A stretch of 64,000 nt of DNA from Burkholderia ubonensis subsp. mesacidophila (GCF_002097715.1 NZ_CP020737.1:2108001-2172000), one strand, 5' to 3'; positions 8,780 to 20,111 are shown, counted from the stretch's first letter. The notes: generated by a model from the letters alone, not told the origin. A program made the numbers and translations.

Positions 8780-10332
8780 ATACGACGCCGGACCGCCCAC
8801 TGCAGTGGAGCCGCGCGAACCTGCGCGCCGACCTGTTCCCGTGGGCGCTCGCGCTCGTCACCGGCATCGACTATTTCGACAACGCGGCGTTCTCGTTCTT
8901 CGCCAGCTACATCGCGGGCGGCATCAACGCGTCGCCGGACGAGCTCGTGTGGTCGTCGAGCGCGTACGCGGTCGCGGCCGTGCTCGGCATCCTCCAGCAG
9001 CAATGGTGGATCGACCGCCTCGGACACCGCCGCTACGTCGCCGGCTGCATGCTGATGTTCTCGTTCGGTGCGATCGCGTCCGCGCTTGCCGATACGTCGC
9101 TGGCGCTCGCGTTCGCGCGCGGCTTCCAGGGCTATTTCATCGGGCCGATGATGGGCGCGTGCCGGATCCTGATCCAGATCAGCTTCACGCCGCAGGAACG
9201 GCCACCCGCGACGCGCGCGTTCCTGATCATGATCCTGCTCGGCAGCGCGCTCGCGCCGATCGCCGGCAGCCTGCTCGTCGCACATTCGACGTGGCGCGCG
9301 CTGTTCGCATGCACCGCGCCCGTGGGCGTCGCGTTCGCGATCCTCGCGCTGCTGACGCTGCCCGACACCGGCAACCTGCCCGACGACGAGCGCGGCACCG
9401 GGCATTTCTGGCCATACGTCGTGTTCGCGCTCGCGCAAGGCGCGCTGCAGGTCGTGATGCAGCAGGTGCGGTACCAGCTCTACAGCGGCTCGCCGATGCT
9501 GATCCTGCTGACGGTCGCGGGCCTCGGCGCGCTCGCGTGGTTCGCGCACCACCAGTGGCACCACCCGACGCCGCTCGTGCGCCTGCACGCCTTCCGCCAG
9601 CGCACCTTCCTGGTCGGGCTCCTGCTCTACATGTTCTATTACTACGAGTCGACAGGCTTCAGCTACCTGACCTCCCGCTTTCTCGAATCGGGGCTCGGCT
9701 ATCCGGTCGAGAACGCCGGACGCCTCGTCGGCACGATGTCGCTGATCTCCGCGACCGCGCTGTTCGCATACCTGCGCTACGCGAAGCTGATTACGCACAA
9801 GAAATGGATCATCGTGCCGGGCTTCGCGGTCGCCGCGTTCGCCGTGCTGTGGATGACCCGCATGACGCCGCAGGTCGGCGAAGCCGCGCTGATCCTGCCG
9901 CTGCTGCTGCGCGGCCTGCTGCTGCTGTTCATCGTGCTGCCGGTCGCGAACCTGACGTTCCGGATCTTCGCGATCGACGAATACACGCACGGCTACCGGC
10001 TCAAGAACATCGTCCGCCAGCTGACGATCTCGTTCGCGACCGCGTCGGTGATCATCGTCGAGCAGCATCGGCTGGCCGTGCACCAGACGCGGCTCGTCGA
10101 GCGTGCGAACGTGTTCGACCCGCTGTTCCAGCAGACGGTCGACGTGCTGACCCGCAGCTACGCGGCCGCCGGCCATGCGCCAGGCGACGCCCACGCGCTC
10201 GCGATCTCGTCGATCGCGCGGATGGTCGCGCAGCAGGCGTCGTTCCTGTCGTCGCTCGACGGGTTCTATTTCCTCGCCGGCATCGCGATATGCGGCGGGA
10301 TCTTCGCCGCATGGCAAAAAGACATCGATTGA
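8776..10332 (+). CDS. MFS multidrug-type transporter (DHA2-like)
   Basis: An inner-membrane major facilitator protein of 518 residues, with about 12-14 hydrophobic segments, the length of DHA2 (EmrB/QacA) exporters. A loop-2/3 motif A variant is seen as DRLGHRRYVAGC (about residues 78-89). A polar stretch near residues 425-490 separates the last two membrane segments. It is translationally coupled to the MerR gene upstream, which suggests inducible export of a compound sensed by that regulator. The substrate cannot be inferred. Confidence 0.85.
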   Translation: MNTTPDRPLQWSRANLRADLFPWALALVTGIDYFDNAAFSFFASYIAGGINASPDELVWSSSAYAVAAVLGILQQQWWIDRLGHRRYVAGCMLMFSFGAIASALADTSLALAFARGFQGYFIGPMMGACRILIQISFTPQERPPATRAFLIMILLGSALAPIAGSLLVAHSTWRALFACTAPVGVAFAILALLTLPDTGNLPDDERGTGHFWPYVVFALAQGALQVVMQQVRYQLYSGSPMLILLTVAGLGALAWFAHHQWHHPTPLVRLHAFRQRTFLVGLLLYMFYYYESTGFSYLTSRFLESGLGYPVENAGRLVGTMSLISATALFAYLRYAKLITHKKWIIVPGFAVAAFAVLWMTRMTPQVGEAALILPLLLRGLLLLFIVLPVANLTFRIFAIDEYTHGYRLKNIVRQLTISFATASVIIVEQHRLAVHQTRLVERANVFDPLFQQTVDVLTRSYAAAGHAPGDAHALAISSIARMVAQQASFLSSLDGFYFLAGIAICGGIFAAWQKDID

Positions 10333-10369
10333 GTTAAAAGACAGGCTTTGGGATTCCGTTGCCGTCTCC

Positions 10370-11203
10370 ATGTTTTCGAAACTCACCCGCTGGCTCGACC
10401 ATCGCCGCCGCGACCGCGCACTGCGCAGCCACCCGATCCCCGACGCGCTGTGGCAGGAGACCGTCGAGCGGCTGCCGTTCCTCGACTACCTGTCGCCCGA
10501 CGACCTCGGCCGACTGCGCGAGCTGACGAGCCTGTTCCTCGCGCGGAAATCGTTTTCGACGGCGCACGACCTCGAGCTGACCGACGAGATGATCGTCAGC
10601 ATCTCCGTGCAAGCCTGCCTGCCTGTGCTCAATCTCGACCTGTCGCTGTACGACGGCTGGAGCGACATCGTCCTGTACCCGGGCGGATTCCTGATCCGCA
10701 AGACCGTGCAGGACGAGGACGGCGTCGTCCACGAAGTCGAGGAGGAAGCGAGCGGCGAATCGTGGGAAGGCGGCCAGCTGTTTCTGTCGTGGGAAGACGC
10801 GCAGATCACCGACGGCCGCAGCGCGTACAACCCCGTGATTCACGAGTTCGCGCACAAGATCGACTCGATCAACGGCTGGGCCGACGGCTATCCGCCCCTT
10901 TTTCGTCGCTGGCATGCGCCGCGACTCGACGCACAGGCGTGGGCCGACGTGTTCGAGAACGCGTACGACCAGTTCTGCGCGCGCGTCGATGCGGTGTCGG
11001 ATCGCGCGTGGGCGCGCTTCGAGCGGGATTCGGTCATCGATCCCTATGCGGCCGACCACCCGTCGGAATTCTTTGCCGTGTGCAGCGAGGCGCTGTTCGT
11101 GCGGCCGCGCGCGTTCGAGGCCGAATTCCCCGAGCTTTACCGGCTGCTCGCCCGCTATTACCGGCAAGACCCGGCCAAAACCGGCGCGCTCGACGCGCCC
11201 TGA
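10370..11203 (+). CDS. mtfA: MtfA-type zinc metallopeptidase
   Basis: MtfA (YeeI) is a cytoplasmic zinc peptidase; in E. coli it binds the Mlc repressor and so affects glucose uptake. The 277-residue protein has the gluzincin motif HEFAH (His158, Glu159, His162) in NPVIHEFAHKIDSINGWADGYP, with a downstream ligand Glu expected in HPSEFFAVCSEALF. The ATG at 10370 starts the conserved region; the longer upstream frame overlaps the MFS gene and is a shadow. It lies 37 bases after the MFS gene, but the roles look unrelated. Confidence 0.88.
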   Translation: MFSKLTRWLDHRRRDRALRSHPIPDALWQETVERLPFLDYLSPDDLGRLRELTSLFLARKSFSTAHDLELTDEMIVSISVQACLPVLNLDLSLYDGWSDIVLYPGGFLIRKTVQDEDGVVHEVEEEASGESWEGGQLFLSWEDAQITDGRSAYNPVIHEFAHKIDSINGWADGYPPLFRRWHAPRLDAQAWADVFENAYDQFCARVDAVSDRAWARFERDSVIDPYAADHPSEFFAVCSEALFVRPRAFEAEFPELYRLLARYYRQDPAKTGALDAP

Positions 11204-11210
11204 AAATTAA

Positions 11211-11239
11211 TCGTCAACCGTCTGATTTTCTGGCATAAT
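11211..11239 (+). promoter_or_regulatory. Candidate rpmE2 promoter
   Basis: TCGTCA (11211-11216), a 17-base spacer and CATAAT (11234-11239). It starts eight bases after the mtfA stop and would give a leader of about 115 nt. Confidence 0.5.
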
Positions 11240-11360
11240 CGCCGTTTTTCGACCTTAGGCAAGTGGCTCGCGCCGGGCTTGACGCCAGCCGACACGCGCA
11301 ATTCGCGCGGTTCGGAGCGGCAAGCGGCGGGTTGGCTACCGCTCTCACCAAGGAAAGACC

Positions 11361-11624
11361 ATGAAAGAAGGCATCCACCCGAATTATCGCGAAGTCGTCT
11401 TCCAAGACATGTCGAACGGCTTCAAGTTCATCACGCGCTCGACGATCCAGACGCGTGAAACCATCGACTTCGAAGGCAAGACCTACCCGCTCGCCAAGAT
11501 CGAAGTGTCGTCGGAATCGCACTCGTTCTACACCGGCCAGCAGAAGATCATGGACACGGCCGGCCGCGTCGAGAAGTTCAAGAACAAGTTCGGCTCGCGC
11601 GCCAGCGGCAAGGTCGCGAAGTAA
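11361..11624 (+). CDS. rpmE2: 50S ribosomal protein L31 type B (zinc-free)
   Basis: Large-subunit protein of 87 residues ([23 protein letters not shown]...). It contains no cysteine at all, so it is the zinc-independent (C-minus) paralogue, which in many bacteria is induced under zinc limitation to spare zinc. No second L31 lies in this window. AAGGAAAG precedes the ATG. I could not recognise a Zur operator in the leader. Confidence 0.95.
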   Translation: MKEGIHPNYREVVFQDMSNGFKFITRSTIQTRETIDFEGKTYPLAKIEVSSESHSFYTGQQKIMDTAGRVEKFKNKFGSRASGKVAK

Positions 11625-11670
11625 GTGTCGCGCCGCATCCGGTGACCACAACGCACCGGTATCGCACCAA

Positions 11671-11695
11671 AGGGCAGCCCAGGCTGCCCTTTTTC
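11671..11695 (+). terminator. Rho-independent terminator of rpmE2
   Basis: Arms AGGGCAGCC (11671-11679) and GGCTGCCCT (11682-11690) followed by a T-run. Confidence 0.85.
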
Positions 11696-11742
11696 GTCTC
11701 TGCTCGCCCCCCGCGCCGTCGGCCGGCGCCCGGGCGCAACCG

Positions 11743-11772
11743 CTGACGCGCAACGGCCGGCGCGTCTACAAT
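11743..11772 (+). promoter_or_regulatory. Candidate promoter of the ArnT-like gene
   Basis: CTGACG (11743-11748), an 18-base spacer and TACAAT (11767-11772). It lies about 70 bases before the chosen start codon. Confidence 0.45.
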
Positions 11773-11842
11773 GCCGGATGCTCAAAATCGGCGCGCCGCG
11801 CAACATCGCGCGAGCCGCGCCCAGAACAAATCGCCCATCTGC

Positions 11843-13600
11843 ATGAAGCCTGTCGTTCGTCTCACCGCCTCCGCCACGCGCGCGCTGCCGCGCTGGCTGC
11901 TGCTCACGCTCTGCCTCGTCTATTCGGCGTTCGGCCTGTTCGGCCGCGACCCGTGGAAAAACGAGGACGCGGCGGGCTTCGGCGTCATGTGGACGATGGC
12001 CAAGGGCGGCTGGCACGACTGGCTGCTGCCGAATCTCGTCGGCAAGTTCATCACGACCGACGGACCGCTGGGATACTGGCTCGGCGCGCTGTCGATCCGC
12101 GCGCTTGGGTCCTGGGTCGACGCGAGCAACGCGTCGCGGCTCTCCACCGGCATCCTGTTCTGCGTCGCCTGCGCGTTCGTCTGGTACGCCGCGTATCTGC
12201 TCGGCCGGCGCGCCGAAGTCCAGCCGTTCAAGTACGCGTTCGGCGGCGAGCCCGAACCGCGCGACTACGGCCGCACGCTCGCCGACGGCGCACTGCTGAT
12301 CCTGCTCGCCTGCTTCGGCCTCGCGGAGCGCGGACACGAAACGACGCCGCAGCTCGCGCAGTTCGCGTGGATCGCGATGCTCGTCTACGGGCTCGTGCGC
12401 GGCATCGACAAGCCGCTGCAGGGCGCGCTGTGGTGGGGCGCGGCGATCGGCCTCGTCTGCCTGTCCGGCAACCCGGTGCTCGCCGTCGCGCTCGTCGTCG
12501 GCACCGCCGTGCTGTGGCTCGTCACGCCCGGGATGCGCAACCTGCACCTGCCCGTGGTCGGCGTGCCACTCGCCGCCGCGATCATCGCGCTGTGGGTGTT
12601 CGCCGCGTTCGCCGCGGCGCCCGACGACGCCGCGTGGTTCTTCGATCAGTGGGTGCGCGGCAGCCTGATGCGCTTTTCCGGCCCGCCGACCGCCGTGCTG
12701 ATGTACGCGGCGAAGAACCTGCCGATCTTCACGTGGCCCGCGTGGCCGCTCGCGATCTGGGCATGGTGGAGCTGGGCCGGCCTGCGCCGGCGCGCGCACG
12801 TCGCGATCCCGCTGTCGGTCGTCGTGCCGCTCGTCGCGCTCGTGATCCTGCAGAGCCAGCAGTCGAACCGCATGTACATGCTGCTGCTGCCGCCGCTCGC
12901 GGTGCTCGCGACGTTCGCGCTGCCGACGCTGAAGCGCGGCGCGATCAACGCGATCGACTGGTTCGCGGTGTTGAGCTTCACGATCCTCGGCAGCTTCGTG
13001 TGGCTCGTCTGGCTGGCGTCGGTGACCGGTTTCCCGCACCCGCTCGCGCGCAACCTCGCACGCCTCCTGCCCGGCTACGAGCCGCACTTCAAGGTGCTGT
13101 CGTTCGTCTGCGCGGTCGCGGTGACGGTCTGCTGGTTCCTACTCGCGCGGTGGCGCGTGTCGCGCCAGCCGAAGGTGCTGTGGCGCAGCGTCGTGCTGTC
13201 GGGCGCCGGCACCACGCTGATGTGGGTGCTGCTGATGACGCTGTGGCTGCCGATCGTCAACTACGGCCGGACCTATCGCGACGTCGCGCAGCAGATCGCC
13301 GCGCACCTGCCGTCCGATTACGAGTGCATTTCGCCGGTGCGGCTCGGCGACGCGCAGATCGCGACGTTCGCGTATTTCGGCAACATGCACTTCGATTACG
13401 CCGGCGACTGCGACGTGATCCTGCGCCAGGACCGCGCCGATTTCGGTGAGCCGAGCTCGATATCGCGGTATGTGTGGCGTCTCGTCTGGGAAGGCCGACG
13501 CGCCGCAGACCGCGACGAGCGTTTCCGCCTGTACGAGCGCATCGAACGGCCGAAGACGCCGGTCAAGCGCCGGCCGCCGCGCCGCCAGGCCAACGATTGA
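11843..13600 (+). CDS. ArnT-like (GT39/PMT-type) membrane glycosyltransferase
   Basis: A 585-residue integral membrane protein with about a dozen hydrophobic helices and a soluble C-terminus. An acidic motif soon after the first helix, GRDPWKNEDAAGFGVMW (about residues 28-44), resembles the Asp/Glu-containing first periplasmic loop of ArnT and protein mannosyltransferases, which use polyprenyl-phosphate sugars. A very basic tail ends the protein. It is distinct from the true arnT at 28715; its acceptor is unknown. The ATG at 11843 was preferred because the upstream frame is low-complexity. The MATE gene follows after two bases. Confidence 0.75.
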   Translation: MKPVVRLTASATRALPRWLLLTLCLVYSAFGLFGRDPWKNEDAAGFGVMWTMAKGGWHDWLLPNLVGKFITTDGPLGYWLGALSIRALGSWVDASNASRLSTGILFCVACAFVWYAAYLLGRRAEVQPFKYAFGGEPEPRDYGRTLADGALLILLACFGLAERGHETTPQLAQFAWIAMLVYGLVRGIDKPLQGALWWGAAIGLVCLSGNPVLAVALVVGTAVLWLVTPGMRNLHLPVVGVPLAAAIIALWVFAAFAAAPDDAAWFFDQWVRGSLMRFSGPPTAVLMYAAKNLPIFTWPAWPLAIWAWWSWAGLRRRAHVAIPLSVVVPLVALVILQSQQSNRMYMLLLPPLAVLATFALPTLKRGAINAIDWFAVLSFTILGSFVWLVWLASVTGFPHPLARNLARLLPGYEPHFKVLSFVCAVAVTVCWFLLARWRVSRQPKVLWRSVVLSGAGTTLMWVLLMTLWLPIVNYGRTYRDVAQQIAAHLPSDYECISPVRLGDAQIATFAYFGNMHFDYAGDCDVILRQDRADFGEPSSISRYVWRLVWEGRRAADRDERFRLYERIERPKTPVKRRPPRRQAND

Positions 13601-13602
13601 CG

Positions 13603-14964
13603 ATGCTCGCGGACATCCGTCGCATCATCGGCCTCGCATGGCCGGTGCTCGTCGGCCAGCTCGCGATCATCGCGTTCGGCGTGACCGACACCGCGATGGT
13701 CGGCCGCTTCTCCGCCGTCGACCTCGCCGCGCTCGGGCTCGGCGCATCGCTCTACCTGTCGGTCTTCATCGGCCTGACGGGCATCCTGTCCGCGCTGCAG
13801 CCGATCACCGGCCAGCTGTACGGCGCGCGGCGCTACGCCGAGATCGGCGAGGAAGTCCGCCAGGCGCTGTGGCTCGCCGCGCTGCTCGCGGTGCCCGGCT
13901 TCCTGCTGCTGCATTTCCCCGAGCCGCTGCTGCGTCTCGCGCACGCGCCCGCCGCGCTGCACGAGCGCACCGTCGCCTATCTGCGCCTCCTGTCGTTCGG
14001 GTTGCCCGCGAGCCTCGTGTTCCGGATCTACGGCGCGCTCACCAACGCGGCCGGCAAGCCGCGCCTCGCGATGATCCTGCAGATCGGCGCGCTCGCGCTC
14101 AAGTTTCCGCTGAACGTCTGGTTCATCTTCGGCGGGCTCGGCGTGCCTGCGCTCGGCGGCCCGGGGTGCGGGCTCGCGAGCACGGTGATCAACTGGGCGC
14201 TCGCGCTGGTCGGCTTCACGCTGCTCGCGAAGCTCGACGTGTTCGCACCGCTTGCGATCTTCTCGCGCTTCTGCTGGCCGGTCTGGGCGCGCCAGAAGGC
14301 GATTTTGAAGCTCGGCGTGCCGATGGGCCTGTCGTACCTGATCGAGGTCACGTCCTTCACCTGCATGGCGCTCTTCATCGCGCAGTTCGGCACGACCACG
14401 CTCGCCGGACACCAGATCGCCGCCAACATCAGCGGCGTGCTGTACATGACGCCGCTGTCGATCGGTGTCGCGACGTCCACGCTCGTCGCCCGCGCGCTCG
14501 GCGCCGGGCAGCGCGACGAAGCCCGGCTGCTCGGCCGGCACGGCGTGACGCTCGCGGGCGGGATCGCCGTGCTGTACGGCGTGCTCGTGTTCGCGCTGCG
14601 CCCGCTGATCGTCGGCGGCTACACGCCGAACCCGGCGGTCGCCGCGGCCGCGATACCGCTCGTCGCGATCGTCACCTGCTATCACTTTTTCGACGCGCTG
14701 CAGGTCACATCCGCATTCGCGCTGCGCGCGTACAAGGTCGCGGTCGTGCCGACCGTCATCTACGCGGTCGCGCTGTGGGGCGTCGGGCTCGGCGGCGGCT
14801 ACCTGCTCGGCTTCGACGTCGGCGGCTACGCGCCCGCGTGGCTGACCGGCGCGCGCGGCTTCTGGTTCGCGAACACGATGAGCCTGATGCTCGCGGGCGC
14901 CGGGCTCGCGCTGTATCTGCGCCACGTGAGCCGCACGCCGGCGCCCTCGCCCGAGCCCGCCTGA
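13603..14964 (+). CDS. MATE family efflux transporter (NorM-like)
   Basis: A 453-residue inner-membrane Na+/H+-coupled exporter of cationic drugs or metabolites. It shows twelve hydrophobic segments in two similar halves; the first half opens with LAWPVLVGQLAIIAFGVTDTAMVGRFS and the second with LGVPMGLSYLIEVTSF, the MATE repeat signature. The start is the ATG two bases after the upstream glycosyltransferase stop; a longer frame overlaps that gene and is not real. The tight spacing implies one transcript. Confidence 0.92.
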   Translation: MLADIRRIIGLAWPVLVGQLAIIAFGVTDTAMVGRFSAVDLAALGLGASLYLSVFIGLTGILSALQPITGQLYGARRYAEIGEEVRQALWLAALLAVPGFLLLHFPEPLLRLAHAPAALHERTVAYLRLLSFGLPASLVFRIYGALTNAAGKPRLAMILQIGALALKFPLNVWFIFGGLGVPALGGPGCGLASTVINWALALVGFTLLAKLDVFAPLAIFSRFCWPVWARQKAILKLGVPMGLSYLIEVTSFTCMALFIAQFGTTTLAGHQIAANISGVLYMTPLSIGVATSTLVARALGAGQRDEARLLGRHGVTLAGGIAVLYGVLVFALRPLIVGGYTPNPAVAAAAIPLVAIVTCYHFFDALQVTSAFALRAYKVAVVPTVIYAVALWGVGLGGGYLLGFDVGGYAPAWLTGARGFWFANTMSLMLAGAGLALYLRHVSRTPAPSPEPA

Positions 14965-15016
14965 AAGCGCGCATGACGGGCACGCGCCGCCCGCGTCAGG
15001 CGGCCGCCTGTGCTGC

Positions 15017-15415
15017 CTATGCCGCCACCTCGCCGTCGTGCTGCCGGAACACCTCGTGCGCGGCGAACAGCGCATTCAGCGCGGCCGGAAAACCCGCGTA
15101 GACAGCCATCTGCATGAACACCTCGACGATCTCGTCGCGCGTGCAGCCGACGTTCAGCGCCGCCTCGATATGCACCTTGAGTTGCGGCTGCGCATTGCCC
15201 AGCGCGGCGAGCGCGGCAATCGTCGCGATCTCGCGCGCCCTCAGGTCGAGCTGCGGCCGGCTGTAGATATCGCCGAACCCAAACTCGACCAGCAGCCGGC
15301 CGAAATCCGGCGCGATCGGCGCGAGCGCCGCGATCACGCGTTCGCCGACGTCGCCGTCGATTTCCTTCAGTTTGTTCCAGCCGCGCGTGTAGCGGTCGTC
15401 AGCGAGTCGTTCCAT
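15017..15415 (-). CDS. Carboxymuconolactone decarboxylase family protein
   Basis: A 132-residue all-helical protein with the CMD domain (residues about 30-115): DLRAREIATIAALAALG, LKVHIEAALNVGCTRDEIVEVFMQMAVYAGFPAALNAL. It lacks the CxxC pair of AhpD, so it is not a peroxidase of that type; it is nearer to PcaC-like gamma-carboxymuconolactone decarboxylases. No pca genes are nearby, so the substrate is open. It overlaps the end of the MerR gene by 17 bases and should be co-expressed with it. Confidence 0.88.
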   Translation of the reverse strand: MERLADDRYTRGWNKLKEIDGDVGERVIAALAPIAPDFGRLLVEFGFGDIYSRPQLDLRAREIATIAALAALGNAQPQLKVHIEAALNVGCTRDEIVEVFMQMAVYAGFPAALNALFAAHEVFRQHDGEVAA

Positions 15416-15851
15416 GGCGTGTGTCCTGTTCCGGTTGTGGGGATGTCGCCTGTCGCCCCGCGTCGCGCTCCGCCGTCTCGTAATAGGCGATCTTCTCGAC
15501 GATCACGTCGAGGCTCGCCTGCAGCTCCGCGAGATGCGCACGCACCGCGTCGCGATGCGCGACCAGCAGTTCGCGGCGCGCGCCGAGCGTCGGCTCGCCG
15601 CGTGCCCGCAATGCGGCGAACTGCTGCATCTGCGCGATCGGCATGCCGGTCGCCTTCAGGCGCATCACGAAGCGCAGCCAGTCGAGGTCGGCCGGCGCAT
15701 ACAGCCGGTGCCCGGCCGGCGTGCGCGCGATCGCGCGCAGCAGGCCCGCCTGCTCGTAGTAGCGCAGCGTGTGCGTCGACACGCCGATCAGTTCGGCAAC
15801 CTGACCGATCGTCAGGACGCGTGCGGCGGAAGTCTTCGATACGGGTGACAT
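15399..15851 (-). CDS. MerR family transcriptional regulator of the CMD gene
   Basis: A 150-residue regulator with the HTH VLTIGQVAELIGVSTHTLRYYEQAGLL and wing TPAGHRLYAPADLDWLRFVMRLKATGMPIAQMQQF, then a coiled-coil helix. The cysteine-free C-terminus gives no clue to the ligand. A TTG at 15866 in the same frame lies inside the -10, so the ATG at 15851 is the likely start, leaving a leader of fewer than ten bases and no Shine-Dalgarno sequence. It probably autoregulates and controls the overlapping CMD gene. Confidence 0.88.
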   Translation of the reverse strand: MSPVSKTSAARVLTIGQVAELIGVSTHTLRYYEQAGLLRAIARTPAGHRLYAPADLDWLRFVMRLKATGMPIAQMQQFAALRARGEPTLGARRELLVAHRDAVRAHLAELQASLDVIVEKIAYYETAERDAGRQATSPQPEQDTRHGTTR

Positions 15852-15865
15852 GACAGACAGGCTCA

Positions 15866-15896
15866 AGGTTAGGACTTAGAGTTCACTCTAAGTCAA
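15866..15896 (-). promoter_or_regulatory. MerR-type promoter and operator (19-bp spacer, 10-bp perfect dyad)
   Basis: On the minus strand TTGACT (15896 to 15891), a 19-bp spacer and TAACCT (15871 to 15866). The region 15873-15894 is a perfect inverted repeat with 10-bp arms (GACTTAGAGT and its complement) around two bases. This is the classic MerR operator, recognised by the adjacent regulator. Confidence 0.8.
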
Positions 15897-16128
15897 GGAC
15901 TTGTCGACGGCCAGCGCAACGTGAACGGCGATTCCGTCAAACATCGTCAAAACCGCGGTCCGGCGGGGCCGGTGCCCTTTACAGCGGCGCAGGCGTTCAG
16001 CAAGATTCCGGCAGCCTGTCTTAAAAAGGGCACGCATTTGTCCTATCCTTAACGGCGACGCCCGGCCACGTGCCGCCTGCCGTCCGTTGCACCAGTCATT
16101 CATCCGTTCGAACCAGGGAGCCTTTGCC

Positions 16129-16734
16129 ATGCTGAAAAAGCTGCTGATGCTGTTCGTCGCGCTATCGCTGTCGCTGACCGCGGCCTTCGCCGCGGCAGTC
16201 GAAGTCAACACGGCCGACCAGACCGCGCTGGAGTCCGTCAAGGGTCTCGGGCCCGTGAAGTCGAAGGCGATCATCGACGAACGCACCAAGAACGGCCCGT
16301 TCAAGGATGCCGACGATCTCGCGAACCGCGTGAAGGGCCTCGGCACGAAGTCGGTCGCGCATCTCGAGGAAAATGGCCTGACGATCGGCGGCTCGTCGAC
16401 GCCGCCGAAAGGCGTGAAGGCGTCGAAGCCGGCCGCGACGGCGGGCACGACGGCTCCGGCGACGAAACCGGCCGCTACGCCGGCCACGACGGCTCCGGCC
16501 GCGACGACCACCGCGCCGGCGCCGGCCGCGAGCGCGCCGGAAGCGGCGTCGAAGCAGGCCAAGGCCAAGCGCGCGTCGAAGAAGGACAAGGTCGCAGCGG
16601 CCGCCGGCGCATCGGCGCCGACCGCGGACGCAAGTGCGCCGGCCGACGCGTCTGCCGCGAAGGCAACGAAGGGTTCGAAGAAGAAAGGCAAGAAAGACAA
16701 GGCTGCCTCCGCCGCTGCGGCGTCGGGCGCCTGA
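16129..16734 (+). CDS. ComEA-like helix-hairpin-helix protein with Lys/Ala/Pro-rich tail
   Basis: A 201-residue exported protein. Residues 1-23 are a signal peptide (MLKKLLMLFVALSLSLTAAF). Residues about 25-85 are the ComEA/HhH DNA-binding domain (VEVNTADQTALESVKGLGPVKSKAIIDER). The rest is low-complexity Ala/Thr/Pro with clusters of Lys, resembling a histone H1 tail. ComEA proteins bind incoming DNA in natural transformation, but no other competence gene is close. The ATG at 16129 is preceded by GGGAG and begins the signal peptide. Confidence 0.85.
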   Translation: MLKKLLMLFVALSLSLTAAFAAAVEVNTADQTALESVKGLGPVKSKAIIDERTKNGPFKDADDLANRVKGLGTKSVAHLEENGLTIGGSSTPPKGVKASKPAATAGTTAPATKPAATPATTAPAATTTAPAPAASAPEAASKQAKAKRASKKDKVAAAAGASAPTADASAPADASAAKATKGSKKKGKKDKAASAAAASGA

Positions 16735-16820
16735 TTCGCGCCGCGTGCGCAACGGTGCGCGCGCGGCTTCGTTCCACGGGCGCCGCCGTCGCGGCGCCGT
16801 TTCATTGAAGGTGAAGCATC

Positions 16821-17252
16821 ATGGGTCTACTCGACATCGTCGGCGGTCTGCTCGGCGGCCAGGCCGGCGGCAATTCGCAAAGCGCGCTGCTGTCGGCGGC
16901 GCTCGAATTCATCAACAACCAGCCCGGCGGCCTGAACGGCCTGATCGAGAAGTTCAAGGCCGGCGGCGCCGGCGACATCATCGGCTCGTGGGTCGGCACC
17001 GGCGAGAACCAGCCGATCTCGCCCGACACGCTGCAGAACGTGCTCGGCTCCGACGCGGTCGGCGCGCTGGCGAGCAAGTTCGGCGTCGATCCGGCGCAGG
17101 CGTCGGGCATCCTCGCGCAGGTGCTGCCGCACGTCGTCAACCATGCGACGCCGAACGGCGAAGTGCCGGCCGACGGCCAGGTCGACACGTCCAACGTACT
17201 CGGCACGCTGACGCAGCTCGCGGGCCTGTTCGGCGGCAACAAGCAGGCGTAA
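16821..17252 (+). CDS. YidB-like DUF937 family protein
   Basis: A 143-residue small protein of unknown function. It begins MGLLDIVGGLLGGQAGG, has the helix ALEFINNQPGGLNGLIEKFKAGGAGDIIGSW, and the motif ISPDTLQNVLGSDAVGALASKFG typical of YidB relatives. The protein is acidic and Gly-rich, with no signal peptide. AAGGTGAAG precedes the ATG. It shares a bidirectional terminator with the converging clpB gene. Confidence 0.85.
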   Translation: MGLLDIVGGLLGGQAGGNSQSALLSAALEFINNQPGGLNGLIEKFKAGGAGDIIGSWVGTGENQPISPDTLQNVLGSDAVGALASKFGVDPAQASGILAQVLPHVVNHATPNGEVPADGQVDTSNVLGTLTQLAGLFGGNKQA

Positions 17253-17283
17253 GCCTGAGCCGGCAGCTGGACGCCGGATAAAA

Positions 17284-17316
17284 AAACACCCCGCCTCGCG
17301 GCGGGGTGTTTGCTTT
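17284..17316. terminator. Bidirectional terminator between yidB-like gene and clpB
   Basis: Perfect 12-bp stem (17284-17295 and 17300-17311) with the stable loop TCGC. It is flanked by an A-run on the left and T-runs on the right, so it can work for both converging genes. Confidence 0.88.
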
Positions 17317-17364
17317 TTGGCGACCCAGCATCCCGCGCCGGGTCCCGCACCGAGACGCGCGCGC

Positions 17365-19962
<2,598 letters not shown>

Positions 19963-19995
19963 TTGGTAGAGACCTCCAATTTTCGATTAACACCA

Positions 19996-20023
19996 AAATG
20001 AGGATGGTTATGCGGCTTTCAAG
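19996..20023 (-). promoter_or_regulatory. Sigma-32 (RpoH) heat-shock promoter of clpB
   Basis: On the minus strand CTTGAAA (20023 to 20017), a 13-base spacer and CCTCATTT (20003 to 19996). This closely matches the RpoH consensus CTTGAAA and CCCCAT-T. It gives a leader of about 27 nt before the clpB start. Confidence 0.8.
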
Positions 20024-20111
20024 CGGATTCCTGTTGATTCAGCGCAAAAGTGTTCACGGACCGGCGCAATCTGCGAACGGCGGCTCGCAGCGCACGGCGG
20101 GCGGACACGCG

